A stretch of 64,000 nucleotides of DNA from Bacteroidota bacterium (GTDB taxonomy: Bacteria > Bacteroidota > Bacteroidia > Chitinophagales > Saprospiraceae), in NCBI GenBank assembly GCA_030147525.1, contig JASBVF010000032.1, forward strand, positions 1 to 64,000. The letters run 5' to 3'. The notes under the pieces are model-generated. The model made no database searches. It was not told the origin of the DNA and saw only the letters and a list, made by a program, of their open reading frames with translations. The position numbers were made by a program, and so were the translations under genes. Below are positions 25,055 through 33,443 of the stretch, in pieces; the stretch's first letter is position 1; the number at the start of each line of letters is the position of its first letter.

Positions 25055-25303
25055 TCAATGGTTGCGGATGGCGTCGATCAGTTCCTCCTTGTTCATTTTG
25101 GAACGCCCTTCGATACCGATCTTTTTAGCCTGATAGTAAAGTTCCTTCTTGGTTCGGTCTTCAAGTTTGCTGGCCTTTCCGCCTTTTTTACCGGCATCGG
25201 GCGTATTGGCGATGCGGGCCGCTTTTTCTTTACTCATGCCCTTCTCACGCAGGGCTTCATATTGTTCTTCATTTTTGATGGTTTTATACTTATCGCCTGG
25301 CAT
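25055..25303 (-). CDS. Small Rho-N-like domain protein
   Basis: The 82-residue protein has an N-terminal segment found in plant- and bacteria-type small proteins (YEALREKGMSKEKAARIANT) and a C-terminal SAP/Rho-N-like helix pair (TKKELYYQAKKIGIEGRSKM followed by NKEELIDAIRNH). It resembles DUF7218-type proteins annotated as Rho termination factor N-terminal-like. Nucleic-acid binding is likely from the fold; the biological role is unknown. Confidence 0.8.
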   Translation of the reverse strand: MPGDKYKTIKNEEQYEALREKGMSKEKAARIANTPDAGKKGGKASKLEDRTKKELYYQAKKIGIEGRSKMNKEELIDAIRNH

Positions 25304-25468
25304 GACTTAGTTTTTTTGGTGAAACAGGTAGGTGATCATGTGTTTTGGAAAACGATCATGACAAGCCGGTGTTCAAATTTTGCCACGCTGCCAACAACCG
25401 GAAAAGCGATTGGTCGGAGATAAAGTTGGTTCAGATTTTTTAATCCACTGTAGATACAATCAATAATT

Positions 25469-25505
25469 CCCCGGCATGTGCATACGTGCCGGGGTTATTT
25501 TTTTG
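25469..25505 (+). terminator. Orphan plus-strand terminator
   Basis: CCCCGGCATG and CGTGCCGGGG form a 10-bp stem (one G-T) with a 6-nt loop, followed by TTATTTTTTT on the plus strand. Both flanking genes are on the minus strand. On the minus strand only a poor U-run follows. Confidence 0.65.
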
Positions 25506-25513
25506 GGTTGTTT

Positions 25514-25624
25514 GATTGACGATGGACGATGGACGATTTTATATTTTCCGGGACTCATCCGATAACTTAGATCTTGGAGAAATCTAAAATCTAAAGTCGT
25601 TAATCATCAATCGTCAATCAAACA
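25514..25624. repeat. Heptad-periodic hairpin (GATGGAC words)
   Basis: The left arm is GATTGAC (25514), GATGGAC (25521 and 25528), GATTTTA (25535). The right arm is GTCGTTA (25596), ATCATCA (25603), ATCGTCA (25610), ATCAAAC (25617). The outer GTTGTTTGATTGACGAT of the left side is mirrored exactly at the right end. Confidence 0.8.
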
Positions 25625-25657
25625 ACAAACTTCAACAGAACCGAAGCCTGCCCGTAC

Positions 25658-26152
25658 CTACCTTCCCATCACATACCGCACGCCCACGTTCCCATACGTA
25701 GCGCCGAAGCCGGTACGGTAACCGGAAAGGAACACCGTCGGAATCCAGTCAACAGTCAGGTTGAGCGGCACTTCGTCGAAGGTGTAGTCAATGCCGAGAT
25801 AAGCCTGCACGCCAAGCCCGACCTGCGATTCTCTTTCACTGCCAAACACTTTGTAATTCCAGAAATAAAGGCCGCCGCCACCGCCTACATACCACTGTAA
25901 ATTCGGGACTTCTTCGATGGGGAAATGAAGCAGGTAAGCGCCGTTGACGGACACCCAGCGGTAGTTGGGCCAATTGCGGAACCCGACGTAGCCTTCCAGG
26001 GCACTTTCATTTGAAATAAACGTTTTGTAAGAAAGTGACAGCGGGTAGCCCAGCCTTGCGCCAATGGCCGAATTGTAAACCTGTGCGTTTGTGTTTTGAG
26101 TAAAAAAGAAGAGAATGACGGTAAAAATACCGGAGATGGTGATTGCTTTCAT
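25658..26152 (-). CDS. Hypothetical secreted beta-barrel-like protein
   Basis: The 164-residue product has a signal peptide (MKAITISGIFTVILFFFTQNTNA) and alternating hydrophobic strands (IGARLGYPLSLSYKTF, LEGYVGFRNWPNYRWVS, LQWYVGGGGGLYFWNY, VGLGVQAYLGIDYTF, ending GNVGVRYVMGR). This suggests an eight-stranded outer-membrane barrel. The start at 26152 gives the best signal peptide; eight codons upstream are also open. It stands alone between two spacer elements. Confidence 0.75.
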   Translation of the reverse strand: MKAITISGIFTVILFFFTQNTNAQVYNSAIGARLGYPLSLSYKTFISNESALEGYVGFRNWPNYRWVSVNGAYLLHFPIEEVPNLQWYVGGGGGLYFWNYKVFGSERESQVGLGVQAYLGIDYTFDEVPLNLTVDWIPTVFLSGYRTGFGATYGNVGVRYVMGR

Positions 26153-26234
26153 GACAAGTAAATTTAGTATGTTCAAAAATGGTTTGATGTATTACTTGTC
26201 AAAGGTTTTAAAGCGGCGCAATGTTCAATTTATA

Positions 26235-26297
26235 GTGGAGAGTGGAGAGTTGATAGTGACTATCCGTTATACACTCTCCTCCATCCTCTATCCACTA
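26235..26297. repeat. Heptad-periodic hairpin (GTGGAGA words) overlapping the 3' end of the RluA-type gene
   Basis: The words run without a break: GTGGAGA (26235, 26242), GTTGATA, GTGACTA, TCCGTTA, TACACTC, TCCTCCA, TCCTCTA, TCCACTA (26291). The minus-strand stop codon at 26288-26290 lies inside the word TCCTCTA. Confidence 0.85.
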
Positions 26298-27019
26298 CCC
26301 CACTTCCGCAGCTGTTTCACCACAGCGCCAAAGTCCTTGGGTAGTTCTGCCTCAAAAGTTACGGGTTGATTCGAACTGGGATGGGTGAAAGAAAGGCGGC
26401 CGGCGTGCAGACTGGTGCGGGCCATTAGCGGGCGTTCTTCTTCCTGAAACTTGCCCATGCGGTACTTGCCCAGTTTTACGTCGGAAAGCTTGAACTCCGT
26501 CTTGCGGCCATACATCGCATCCACGGCCAGCGGATAGCCGATCGATTGAAAATGAACACGGATCTGGTGCATGCGGCCCGTTTTGATATCCGCCTCAGCG
26601 AGGGTGAAATTTTTAAAACTTTCCCTCACCTTGTAGTGTGTGATGGAACGCTTACCCCGCTGCGCAACGATCATTTTGCCCGGTTCGGTGGGATGCTCCG
26701 CAAGGGCCTTGTCGATGACGCCCTCCTGCTGATGCATCACGCCTTCCACGAGGGCGAAATAAATCTTTTCCACGCTGCGCTCCTGAAACTGCCGGGACAG
26801 CTCCCGGTGCGCCTCTTCCGTTTTTGCAAAAACAAGAATACCGCTCGTCTCCCGGTCGAGCCGGTGAACGGTATAGATTTTACCGTAGCGGTCACCCAAC
26901 TGATGATAGAGATTAGGCTTATCCGGCGAGTGACGATCAGGGATCGTCAGCAAAAACGGCGGCTTATTCACCACGACCAGGTCGTCGTCTTCGTAGATTA
27001 TTTCAGTTTGAAGTTTCAT
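26288..27019 (-). CDS. RluA-family pseudouridine synthase
   Basis: The 243-residue enzyme isomerises uridine in rRNA or tRNA. The catalytic Asp is in VHRLDRETSGILVFAKT (about residue 56). Other family motifs are VVVNKPPFLLTIPDRH, YFALVEGV, KTGRMHQIRVHFQSIGYPL and LHAGRLSFTHP. There is no S4 domain, so it resembles the short RluA/RluC-type forms; the target position cannot be told. The last codons (GSG and stop) are supplied by a heptad-periodic element. Confidence 0.93.
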   Translation of the reverse strand: MKLQTEIIYEDDDLVVVNKPPFLLTIPDRHSPDKPNLYHQLGDRYGKIYTVHRLDRETSGILVFAKTEEAHRELSRQFQERSVEKIYFALVEGVMHQQEGVIDKALAEHPTEPGKMIVAQRGKRSITHYKVRESFKNFTLAEADIKTGRMHQIRVHFQSIGYPLAVDAMYGRKTEFKLSDVKLGKYRMGKFQEEERPLMARTSLHAGRLSFTHPSSNQPVTFEAELPKDFGAVVKQLRKWGSG

Positions 27020-27020
27020 T

Positions 27021-27110
27021 ATTCAATGAGTGAATGAGAGAATGAGTGAATGAGTGAATGAAGGATGCGTGCTAATTTCATTCATTCCATCATTCAGTCA
27101 TTCTCTCATT
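27021..27110. repeat. Octad-periodic hairpin (GAGTGAAT words) filling the rluA-ubiX spacer
   Basis: The left arm is GAGTGAAT (27028), GAGAGAAT (27036), GAGTGAAT (27044, 27052). The right arm is TTTCATTC (27076), ATTCCATC, ATTCAGTC, ATTCTCTC (27100). The element runs from the base next to the RluA-type start codon into the ubiX stop codon (27106-27108). Confidence 0.9.
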
Positions 27111-27669
27111 GTTCGCTCCCCCATCGGTACGACTGCAAATCGAAGCCCGCCAGGTCGAGCACCCGATCAACCACCGTTGCGGCCAGCTCTTCGAAATCTT
27201 TCGGTTTGCTGTAAAACGACGGGATGGCCGGACAAATAATGCCGCCCGCTTCACTGATGGTGACCATATTGCGCAGGTGGATCAGGCTCAGCGGCGTGTC
27301 CCTCGGCACAAGAATGAGGCGGCGGCGTTCTTTTAACACCACATCGGCAGCACGGGTAACGAGGTCATCCGAGATGCCGGCAGCGATGCGGCCCATCAGC
27401 CCCATCGAACACGGACAGACGATCATCGTCTCGTAACGTGCCGAACCGGAGGCAAACGGGGCGGCAAAGTTATTTTTTTCGTAAAAATCAAAAGGATAAT
27501 CCTGATAGTCGTTGCTGCCCAGCTCGTATTTCCAGTTGAATTTGGCGTTGTCGCTCATCACGATGCCGACCGCCGACCACTGATCCTTCAACTGAAGCAG
27601 GCGATCGAACAATACTTTGGCGTAAATAGAACCGCTTGAGCCCCCCACTGCAATCACAATTTTCCTCAT
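27106..27669 (-). CDS. ubiX: Flavin prenyltransferase UbiX
   Basis: The 187-residue protein makes prenylated FMN for UbiD-type decarboxylases. It starts with the flavoprotein fold IVIAVGGSSGSIYAKVLFD and carries CPCSMGLMGRIAAGISDDLVTRAADVVLKE and LVPRDTPLSLIHLRNM, the prenyl and flavin binding segments. Length is normal. No ubiD gene is nearby. Its stop codon TGA is part of an octad repeat word, and the RluA-type gene follows on the same strand. Confidence 0.95.
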   Translation of the reverse strand: MRKIVIAVGGSSGSIYAKVLFDRLLQLKDQWSAVGIVMSDNAKFNWKYELGSNDYQDYPFDFYEKNNFAAPFASGSARYETMIVCPCSMGLMGRIAAGISDDLVTRAADVVLKERRRLILVPRDTPLSLIHLRNMVTISEAGGIICPAIPSFYSKPKDFEELAATVVDRVLDLAGFDLQSYRWGSEQ

Positions 27670-27845
27670 CTTGACCGGTTTACGTTAATTTTTATTTAAA
27701 CATTATACCCAAAAACCATCAAATCGGGGCTTTTGGTACTTTCGTTGCACAGGGTAAAAAAATCAAAGGGTAATTTTGCCCTGCGAACTTTAAATGTTCT
27801 CATTATTATTGAATTCAATCCTTGAACAAGTTTAAAACATCATTC

Positions 27846-28406
27846 ATGAAAAAAGTTTTCTTTGTTGCCATTGCTATCCTCGCCGCAGGTTTGATTTTCG
27901 CTTTTATGCCAAAAAGCGATTCCGTTGCGGAAACCACCACCACATCCGCCGCCGCAGAAGGCGAAATCAACTGGATGACCTGGGACGAGGCCGTCAAAGC
28001 TAATGAAAAGGCGCCTAAAAAAATCTTTATTGACTTCTACACCGATTGGTGTGGCTGGTGCAAGCGCATGGACGCCACCACTTTCGTTGACCCGGCCGTC
28101 GTGGCTTACGTCAATAAAAACTTTTACGCTGTAAAATTTGATGCTGAACAAAAGGAAGATGTGGTCTTTCAGGGCACTACCTTCAAATGGCAGCCCGGCG
28201 GCCGCAACGGCTACCACCAGCTCGCTTTTGAACTGCTCAGCGGTCGCCTCGGCTATCCAAGCTATGTTTACCTTACGCCCAACTACGAGCGTATCCTGAT
28301 CTCCCCCGGCTACAAGCAGGCTCCCGACCTTCAGAAAGAAATGCAGTTTGTTTCGGAAGATCATTACCTGTCAAGAACCTGGGAGCAATTCAGCACAGCC
28401 AACTAA
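27846..28406 (+). CDS. Thioredoxin-fold protein (CGWC)
   Basis: The 186-residue product has an N-terminal signal or anchor (VFFVAIAILAAGLIFAF) and a thioredoxin domain of the thioredoxin_7/DUF255-like type with the active site DWCGWCKRMDATTF (about residue 76) and cis-Pro region GYPSYVYLTPNYE. It probably acts as a periplasmic thiol oxidoreductase. The ATG at 27846 gives the signal peptide; eight further codons are open upstream. A strong terminator follows. Confidence 0.9.
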   Translation: MKKVFFVAIAILAAGLIFAFMPKSDSVAETTTTSAAAEGEINWMTWDEAVKANEKAPKKIFIDFYTDWCGWCKRMDATTFVDPAVVAYVNKNFYAVKFDAEQKEDVVFQGTTFKWQPGGRNGYHQLAFELLSGRLGYPSYVYLTPNYERILISPGYKQAPDLQKEMQFVSEDHYLSRTWEQFSTAN

Positions 28407-28447
28407 GCCGGAGAGACACCGCAGGTCTTGGTTTTAACCAAAAAAAG

Positions 28448-28486
28448 AACAGGTAACGATCACATGACCGTTACCTGTTTTTATTT
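28448..28486 (+). terminator. Terminator after the thioredoxin-fold gene
   Basis: AACAGGTAACG and CGTTACCTGTT form an 11-bp stem around ATCACATGAC, followed by TTTATTTTG. An A-run on the opposite side allows use by the convergent kinase gene too. Confidence 0.85.
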
Positions 28487-31075
28487 TGAAAAAAAAGAAG
28501 TGCCTCTCTTCCCCCTCATTAACCATTAAAAATTAAGCATTCTTGTAAATCTCCAGACACGCCCCGATTTTCTCCAGCAATTCATCCGGGCTGAAAGGTT
28601 TCCCGACGTGGTCGTTCATACCGAAAAGCACCGCCTTTTCCTTTTCCGTTAAAAAAGCCGAAGCCGTTAGTGCAATGATGGGTACGTCCCGCTTCGACTC
28701 ATCGGGATGCGTCCGGATTTCAGCCGTGGTGCGGTAGCCATCCATCACCGGCATTTGAATATCCATCAGAATGAGGTCGAAATCTGCCGTTTCGTAGATT
28801 TCGAGGGCCTCCATGCCGTGGTTCGCAGTCACGACCTCGATGCCGAGTTTGCGCAGAATCTTTGCCACCACCAATTGATTGATTTTATTGTCTTCCACCA
28901 CCAGAATGCGGGTGCCAGCCAGGTGTTGATATTCAGCGGCGGGCTTTCTGGCAGCCGGCTTGTCGGATTCGGTAACCAGTTTGAAAGGCAACCGGATGAC
29001 GAAAGCCGTGCTCACTCCAGGCTGTACTTCCACCTCGAACTTTCCGTTTTGCAGCTCCACCAGCCGCTTGGCAATCGCCAGGGAGAGCTGCTCGCTGTCG
29101 GTGGTCCGTCTTTCCTCGTCCTGTCCGCTCCATGGGTAGGTTCTGTTCTTTAATATTTTACGGCCGAAGCCTCCGTCGGTACCTTCGATGGTGATTTTCA
29201 GCATGGCCTCACGGCTGTTCAGGCCCTCCATTACCACATCCGTGTTGATGCTTCCGAATTCGGTATGCTGCAGGGTGTTGGTCAGCAGGTAAGTAAGAAT
29301 CTGGTGCAGCCGGGCATTGTCGCCCATGAGTGTATCCGGTATTTTTTTATCAAAATCATACTGAAACTGAAGCTTCTTGCGGTCAGCCTTTTCTTTAAAC
29401 AATTGGCTGACCTCCTGAAAAGTAATGGCGGGATTAAACTCCCTGTCTTCGAGGTTCAGCTTGCCGGCTTCAATTTTAGAAAAGTCGAGCACATCGTTGA
29501 TGAAAACAATCAGGTCATTGGCGGAGTATTGCAGGGTTCGAAGATTTTCTGCCTGATCTGGCCTCGGCTCCGAATCAAGCAGAATGTGCGAGAGCCCGAT
29601 GATGATGTTGAGCGGGGTTCGCATTTCGTGACTCATGGTGGCCAGGAAGCGGTCACGAGCGAAGGACGATTTTTCAATATTTTCCCGTTCTGCCATTTCA
29701 TCCACCAGTTTTTTATTGAGCAAATCGAGGCTGATGTTTTTCTGACGCAGTTCGTTGTTAATGCTGTCAATTTCGTTTTTCTGCCGTTCGATTTCGTCGT
29801 TTTTAGCACGCAGCAGCCGGTTGTCTTTTTGCTTCCGGCGGTAAAAAAAATAAAGTAAACCCAGCAAAACGCCCACCAGTCCTATACCTAAGGTCAGATA
29901 GCACTTCATTTTGACGTTGGCAGCATTTTCAATCTCAAGCATTTCGATGCGTTGCTGCTTTTCTCTGGCAGCAAACTCTGACTCATACTTAGCGGTCAGG
30001 TCGAGCAGGGCTTTGGCTTTTTCCTGGTTAAAAATTTCATGGCGGGTCGTTGCATAATTTTGTTGATGTTCATACGCCCCGCTGAAGTCATTCACTGCTG
30101 CAAGCCCCTGAGCGATGGACTGGTAAATACCGGGCGTTTCAGTTTGCACCGGCAGATATGCCAGCAGGGCGGCGCTTCGGTTGAAATTAAGTTTTACCTC
30201 TTGCTTTCTACCCATTTTTAAATAGATCAACCCCATGTCTCTCGCACTGACAGCCAGCCCCAGGGTGTCGTCCAGCAATTGTTGTAAGCTCAGTGCTTTC
30301 CGGCAATGCTCCAGGGCCTCCTGGTAAGCTCCCTGCGCCAGATACACCATCGAAATCTTATTCAATCCAGTTGCTACCTGCAACGAGTCATCCAGCTCAC
30401 GATACTGGTCGAGCGCCATTCGGTAATAGCTCTTAGCTGCTTCGTAATTCCAAAGCTCCATGGCAATTCCACCGAGCAGCATTGCAATGTCAGCCGCACC
30501 TTTTGCATCGCCTGCAGCCAGTTTCAGCTCCATTGAACGCTGGAAGTTTAGTTCTGCTTTACCATAGATTTCACTGGCCAGGTAAAGGTCACCGAGGTAT
30601 TTCAATACCCTCGCCATGCCTTTTTGGTCACTAACAACCGTCCAGCCGTTGCGGGCTTTCACAAGATATTCTTCGGCGTGAATGAAATCTTCCGTCAGGT
30701 AAAATAACCTACCCATGTTCGTTCTGGACACCGCCTGTCCTTTTTCATCCTGATGTTTAGTGCTGATTTTCAGGGCCTCCAGAAAGGCCTCTACGGCACG
30801 CTTGTAGTCCAGTTTCGCCTGAAAAGCCAACCCCTGGTTGTTGAGGGCGGCAATCTCGCCGGATACATTTCCCAGCATCCGGGCAAGAGTGAGAGCAGCT
30901 TCAGCATTGGAAAGCGAGTGATCGGAATATTTTGGGAGTTGCGCTTCGGCAAGTGTATTCAGCGCCTCTACTTTTGAAATGCCTTCACTGTTCTCCATAA
31001 CCTTATTCAGGCTGTCCAGACCCGGGTTTTGAGAAAAAACAACTGTAGACTTGTTGGGGCATAAGTAGCTGATTT

Positions 31076-31516
31076 TCAAGCGATGTTCAAGCTGAGTTTG
31101 TAATTCCAAAGACCAGCACAAATGCCGATTATTCTGTCAATAAAACGATCACATTTCATTCTCAGGGGATAGACAAGTACGTTATATCTTTTCATTCCCC
31201 GAATGGCATGTTCGATGATAATTCGCTCTTTTGAAATATTTCGGTTTGTTTCTTTTTGCTCTTCTGTCAAGGAAGGCTCAGGGTTGTTTTTTGATTTTCG
31301 GGGTTTCTTCTGTGGCTGATAAACCGCTTTTGCAGAGTAGTTTTTATTGAATCCCTGGTAGCCACTGTCCAACCAAACTTGAAGACTTTCGAACCAATTT
31401 TGGCCAGGTGAAAAATCTTTTTTTAACAAAGAGAAATCGTGATAAGCTCCTCCCCAGACGGTCGCACTCAGAAACAAAATAAACCGTTGCGTATTACAAA
31501 TGACTGTGTTCTTCAA
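31076..31516 (-). CDS. Transposase, second part (ORF B)
   Basis: The 146-codon frame carries the second Asp (WLDSGYQGF), the catalytic Glu (RIIIEHAIRGMKRYNVL) and the usual C-terminal end. It begins with TTG if read alone, but its natural entry is a -1 frameshift from ORF A. Across the junction the fused product reads YSGKKKAHTLKN, matching the family's usual YSGKKK(R)HTLK. Confidence 0.85.
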   Translation of the reverse strand: MKNTVICNTQRFILFLSATVWGGAYHDFSLLKKDFSPGQNWFESLQVWLDSGYQGFNKNYSAKAVYQPQKKPRKSKNNPEPSLTEEQKETNRNISKERIIIEHAIRGMKRYNVLVYPLRMKCDRFIDRIIGICAGLWNYKLSLNIA

Positions 31517-31992
31517 CGTATGTGCTTTTTTTTACCACTGTATGCCTCTTCCTGATCTGCCTGATTTTCAGGACGTTGTAAACGGCGCTCGGTGGCATCG
31601 ACGAATATTTTTTCAGCAGTGGTCAAAAGTAGTTTGAGTTCCTTTTCTTCCGTGGAACTTCTGGCCGGAAGCATTTTCAAACGCTGCAAGGTTTTTTCAA
31701 GAACAAACTGAAGCTGTTGAATATGCTGTTCTGCTGTAGAGCCATCCATGCCGAAACAAATTCCCAGCACATCAAATGTTGGGTACACCTTGAGGTAGTA
31801 GAGCGTGAAAAATAGCCGCTCTTCGACATTTGAAAGAACTTTGGTCGGCTGATAATTGGTCAGCCTTTCACCAAACAGGTCTTGTTCTGTTTGGTCGAAC
31901 TCATAGACCAGATCATAGAACTGGATTTTTGTAAATCCGGTCGTTGCGCTGAATTGACGATCTGTTTTGACATTTGTAAATATGGTGCTCAT
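31513..31992 (-). CDS. Transposase, first part (ORF A)
   Basis: The frame encodes the N-terminal helix-turn-helix of a DDE_Tnp_4 transposase (SNVEERLFFTLYYLKVYPTF, a typical HTH_Tnp_4 segment) and the first catalytic Asp in FVDATERRLQRPENQ. It ends a few codons after A8G on the minus strand (31525-31533), which contains the slippery heptamer A-AAA-AAG. An alternative ATG is at 32010. Confidence 0.85.
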   Translation of the reverse strand: MSTIFTNVKTDRQFSATTGFTKIQFYDLVYEFDQTEQDLFGERLTNYQPTKVLSNVEERLFFTLYYLKVYPTFDVLGICFGMDGSTAEQHIQQLQFVLEKTLQRLKMLPARSSTEEKELKLLLTTAEKIFVDATERRLQRPENQADQEEAYSGKKKHIR

Positions 31993-32057
31993 AGCTCGTT
32001 TTTGAAGCAAAAATACAACGATTGATTCTCAACGAGTTATGCCCCAACAAGTCTTGT

Positions 32058-32423
32058 GATGAACAAAAATAGCAGCGCCGTAATATTCAGTATTCTCATG
32101 CAGGAAGTATGTGGAATATGCAAATGGGTAAAAACCTGAATATGTTGGCAAATACAATGCCGGGAAAAGCAGCTGCCGATAACCAGTGCGAAGGAAAAAC
32201 CCTTTTTACCGCCAAAAAGTAAAACCAATGTTAACCACGGCGATCAGGATTTCAGAAAGTCGTACGCAATGCCGGAATGTAAACCTGACGAAATGAGTTG
32301 GTATTCTGAAACATTGATAGGACATTTGCGCCGCACGGCTCATTTCCATCTATGGCATGAAATTTTAATAAAAACAACCAGCCCTGGCCACATAGCCGTC
32401 ATTTTCCAAAAACTTCAAGCAAT
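32058..32423. other. 5' kinase fragment and divergent spacer to proC
   Basis: Bases 32055-32099 hold the 5' codons of the interrupted kinase. The remaining 324 bp between its ATG and proC must contain both promoters. No TAnnTTTG box with a good -33 partner and no periodic element is seen. Confidence 0.4.
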
Positions 32424-33224
32424 ATGAAAATCCTCATCATCGGTGGCGGAAACATGGGTATGACCTATGCCCACGCCTTCCTGCGTTCCCACATCACCAA
32501 AAAAAACGACCTCATGATCCTCGAACGCTCCGAGGAAAAATGGCCCGAACTCGAAAAGCTCGACGTGGGTACAGTATGTAAAAAGCCGGAAGACTGCCTC
32601 TCCCGTGCCGACCTCGTCATCCTGGCTGTCAAACCGCAGGATGCTGCTTCCCTGTTCGAGAAAATCCGCCCAATGGTCGACCCGCAGCAGGTATTCCTCA
32701 GCATCATGGCCGGGGTCAAAATGAAGTCCATCGCCGAGGGTCTCGGCATCAGCAAAGTCATTCGGGCGATGCCCAACCTGCCGGCCCAGATCGGCATGGG
32801 CATGACGGCCTTCACTTCCACCGACGAAGTGACCCGCATCGAGCTGGTGATGGTGCAAAACCTCATCAACACCACCGGCAAAAGCATCTACGTGGACAAC
32901 GAAGCACTGATCGATGCCGCCACGGCAATTTCCGGCAGTGGTCCGGCTTATGTCTGGTTGTTCATGCAGGCGCTGATCAAGGCGGGCAGGGAGTTGGGAT
33001 TCAGCGAGGCAGAAGCGGAACTGCTTGTTAGCCAGACCTTCCAGGGCGCCATCGACCTGTTTCACCAATCCGATTTTTCATGCGAGGAGTGGATAAAAAA
33101 AGTAGCCTCCAAAGGCGGAACCACCGAAGCCGCCCTGGATTCCTTTGCGCAAACATCTCTGTTTCAGGATATTATTTCAGGCGCTGAAGCAGCTTACCTG
33201 CGGGCGAAGGAACTGGGAGGATAA
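32424..33224 (+). CDS. proC: Pyrroline-5-carboxylate reductase
   Basis: The 266-residue enzyme carries out the last step of proline synthesis with NAD(P)H. The dinucleotide motif ILIIGGGNMGMTYA is at residues 3-16, then ILAVKPQD, IRAMPNLPAQIGMGMTAF, and the family signature ISGSGPAYVWLFMQALIKAG with the C-terminal ASKGGTTEAAL. It is monocistronic. It diverges from the interrupted kinase gene. Confidence 0.96.
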   Translation: MKILIIGGGNMGMTYAHAFLRSHITKKNDLMILERSEEKWPELEKLDVGTVCKKPEDCLSRADLVILAVKPQDAASLFEKIRPMVDPQQVFLSIMAGVKMKSIAEGLGISKVIRAMPNLPAQIGMGMTAFTSTDEVTRIELVMVQNLINTTGKSIYVDNEALIDAATAISGSGPAYVWLFMQALIKAGRELGFSEAEAELLVSQTFQGAIDLFHQSDFSCEEWIKKVASKGGTTEAALDSFAQTSLFQDIISGAEAAYLRAKELGG

Positions 33225-33443
33225 AACTGCCTGCAATTTTGCAACCTGCTGATTTTCATACTTTTTGGAATTTCGAGCTTCCTAATTTTCAGTTTTCGGA
33301 ATGACCCTATTGTGATTTTTCTTTGTATGAAAAACATCCTTTTTGGCATTACGTCAGGTTTTCCGACGAAAACCATGTTTATTTGCAGGTGTAAAAACCA
33401 AAAGCACGATCTTCTGTTTTAAACCCACAACAAGCTTTAACAA

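Larger units (their letters stand above)
25304..25657. other. Intergenic region with orphan terminator and heptad hairpin
   Basis: 354 bp between two minus-strand genes. It contains a plus-strand terminator (25469-25505) with no plus-strand gene before it and a heptad-periodic hairpin (25514-25624). A short plus-strand RNA upstream of the terminator is possible but not shown. Confidence 0.5.
31047..32054 (-). mobile_element. Insertion sequence, 1,008 bp, IS5-family-like
   Basis: The ends are perfect 18-bp inverted repeats (AGACTTGTTGGGGCATAA at 31047-31064 and its complement at 32037-32054). They are flanked by TGT on both sides (31044-31046 and 32055-32057), a 3-bp target duplication. Inside are two overlapping transposase frames joined by a probable -1 frameshift. 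The catalytic triad is spread over both: VDATERRLQRP in the first, LDSGYQGF and IEHAIRGMKRY in the second. The IS5-like assignment rests on these motifs and the size. The perfect ends and intact frames suggest recent insertion. Confidence 0.9.
28533..32099 (-). pseudogene. TPR hybrid histidine kinase interrupted by an insertion sequence
   Basis: The gene starts at the ATG at 32099 and is cut after 45 nt by an insertion sequence (31047-32054). Removing it with one copy of the 3-bp target duplication restores an 850-codon frame whose first 20 residues form a signal peptide (MRILNITALLFLF to VVFSQ). Then follow about eight TPR repeats (native residues 40-370), a membrane helix (LTLGIGLVGVLLGLLYFF), a coiled coil, a HisKA domain with the phospho-His in TMSHEMRTPLNII (about native 486), an HATPase_c-like domain, and a receiver domain (VVEDNKINQ, LILMDIQMP, GKPF). 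The ATPase part is degenerate: the G2 box position reads SEQLSLAIAKRL instead of GTGLGL, and G1 reads EGTDGGFG. An ORF from 31121 inside the insertion runs in frame into the kinase and could give a form without signal peptide. Confidence 0.85.

Noticed and set aside
22560-28406. A polysaccharide utilisation locus or defence island
   Set aside because: No SusCD pair, no clustered nucleases, and genes are unrelated housekeeping functions on both strands.
31047-32054. Insertion sequence as composite transposon or cargo carrier
   Set aside because: Only the two transposase frames fit between the inverted repeats; there is no cargo and no second copy in the window.
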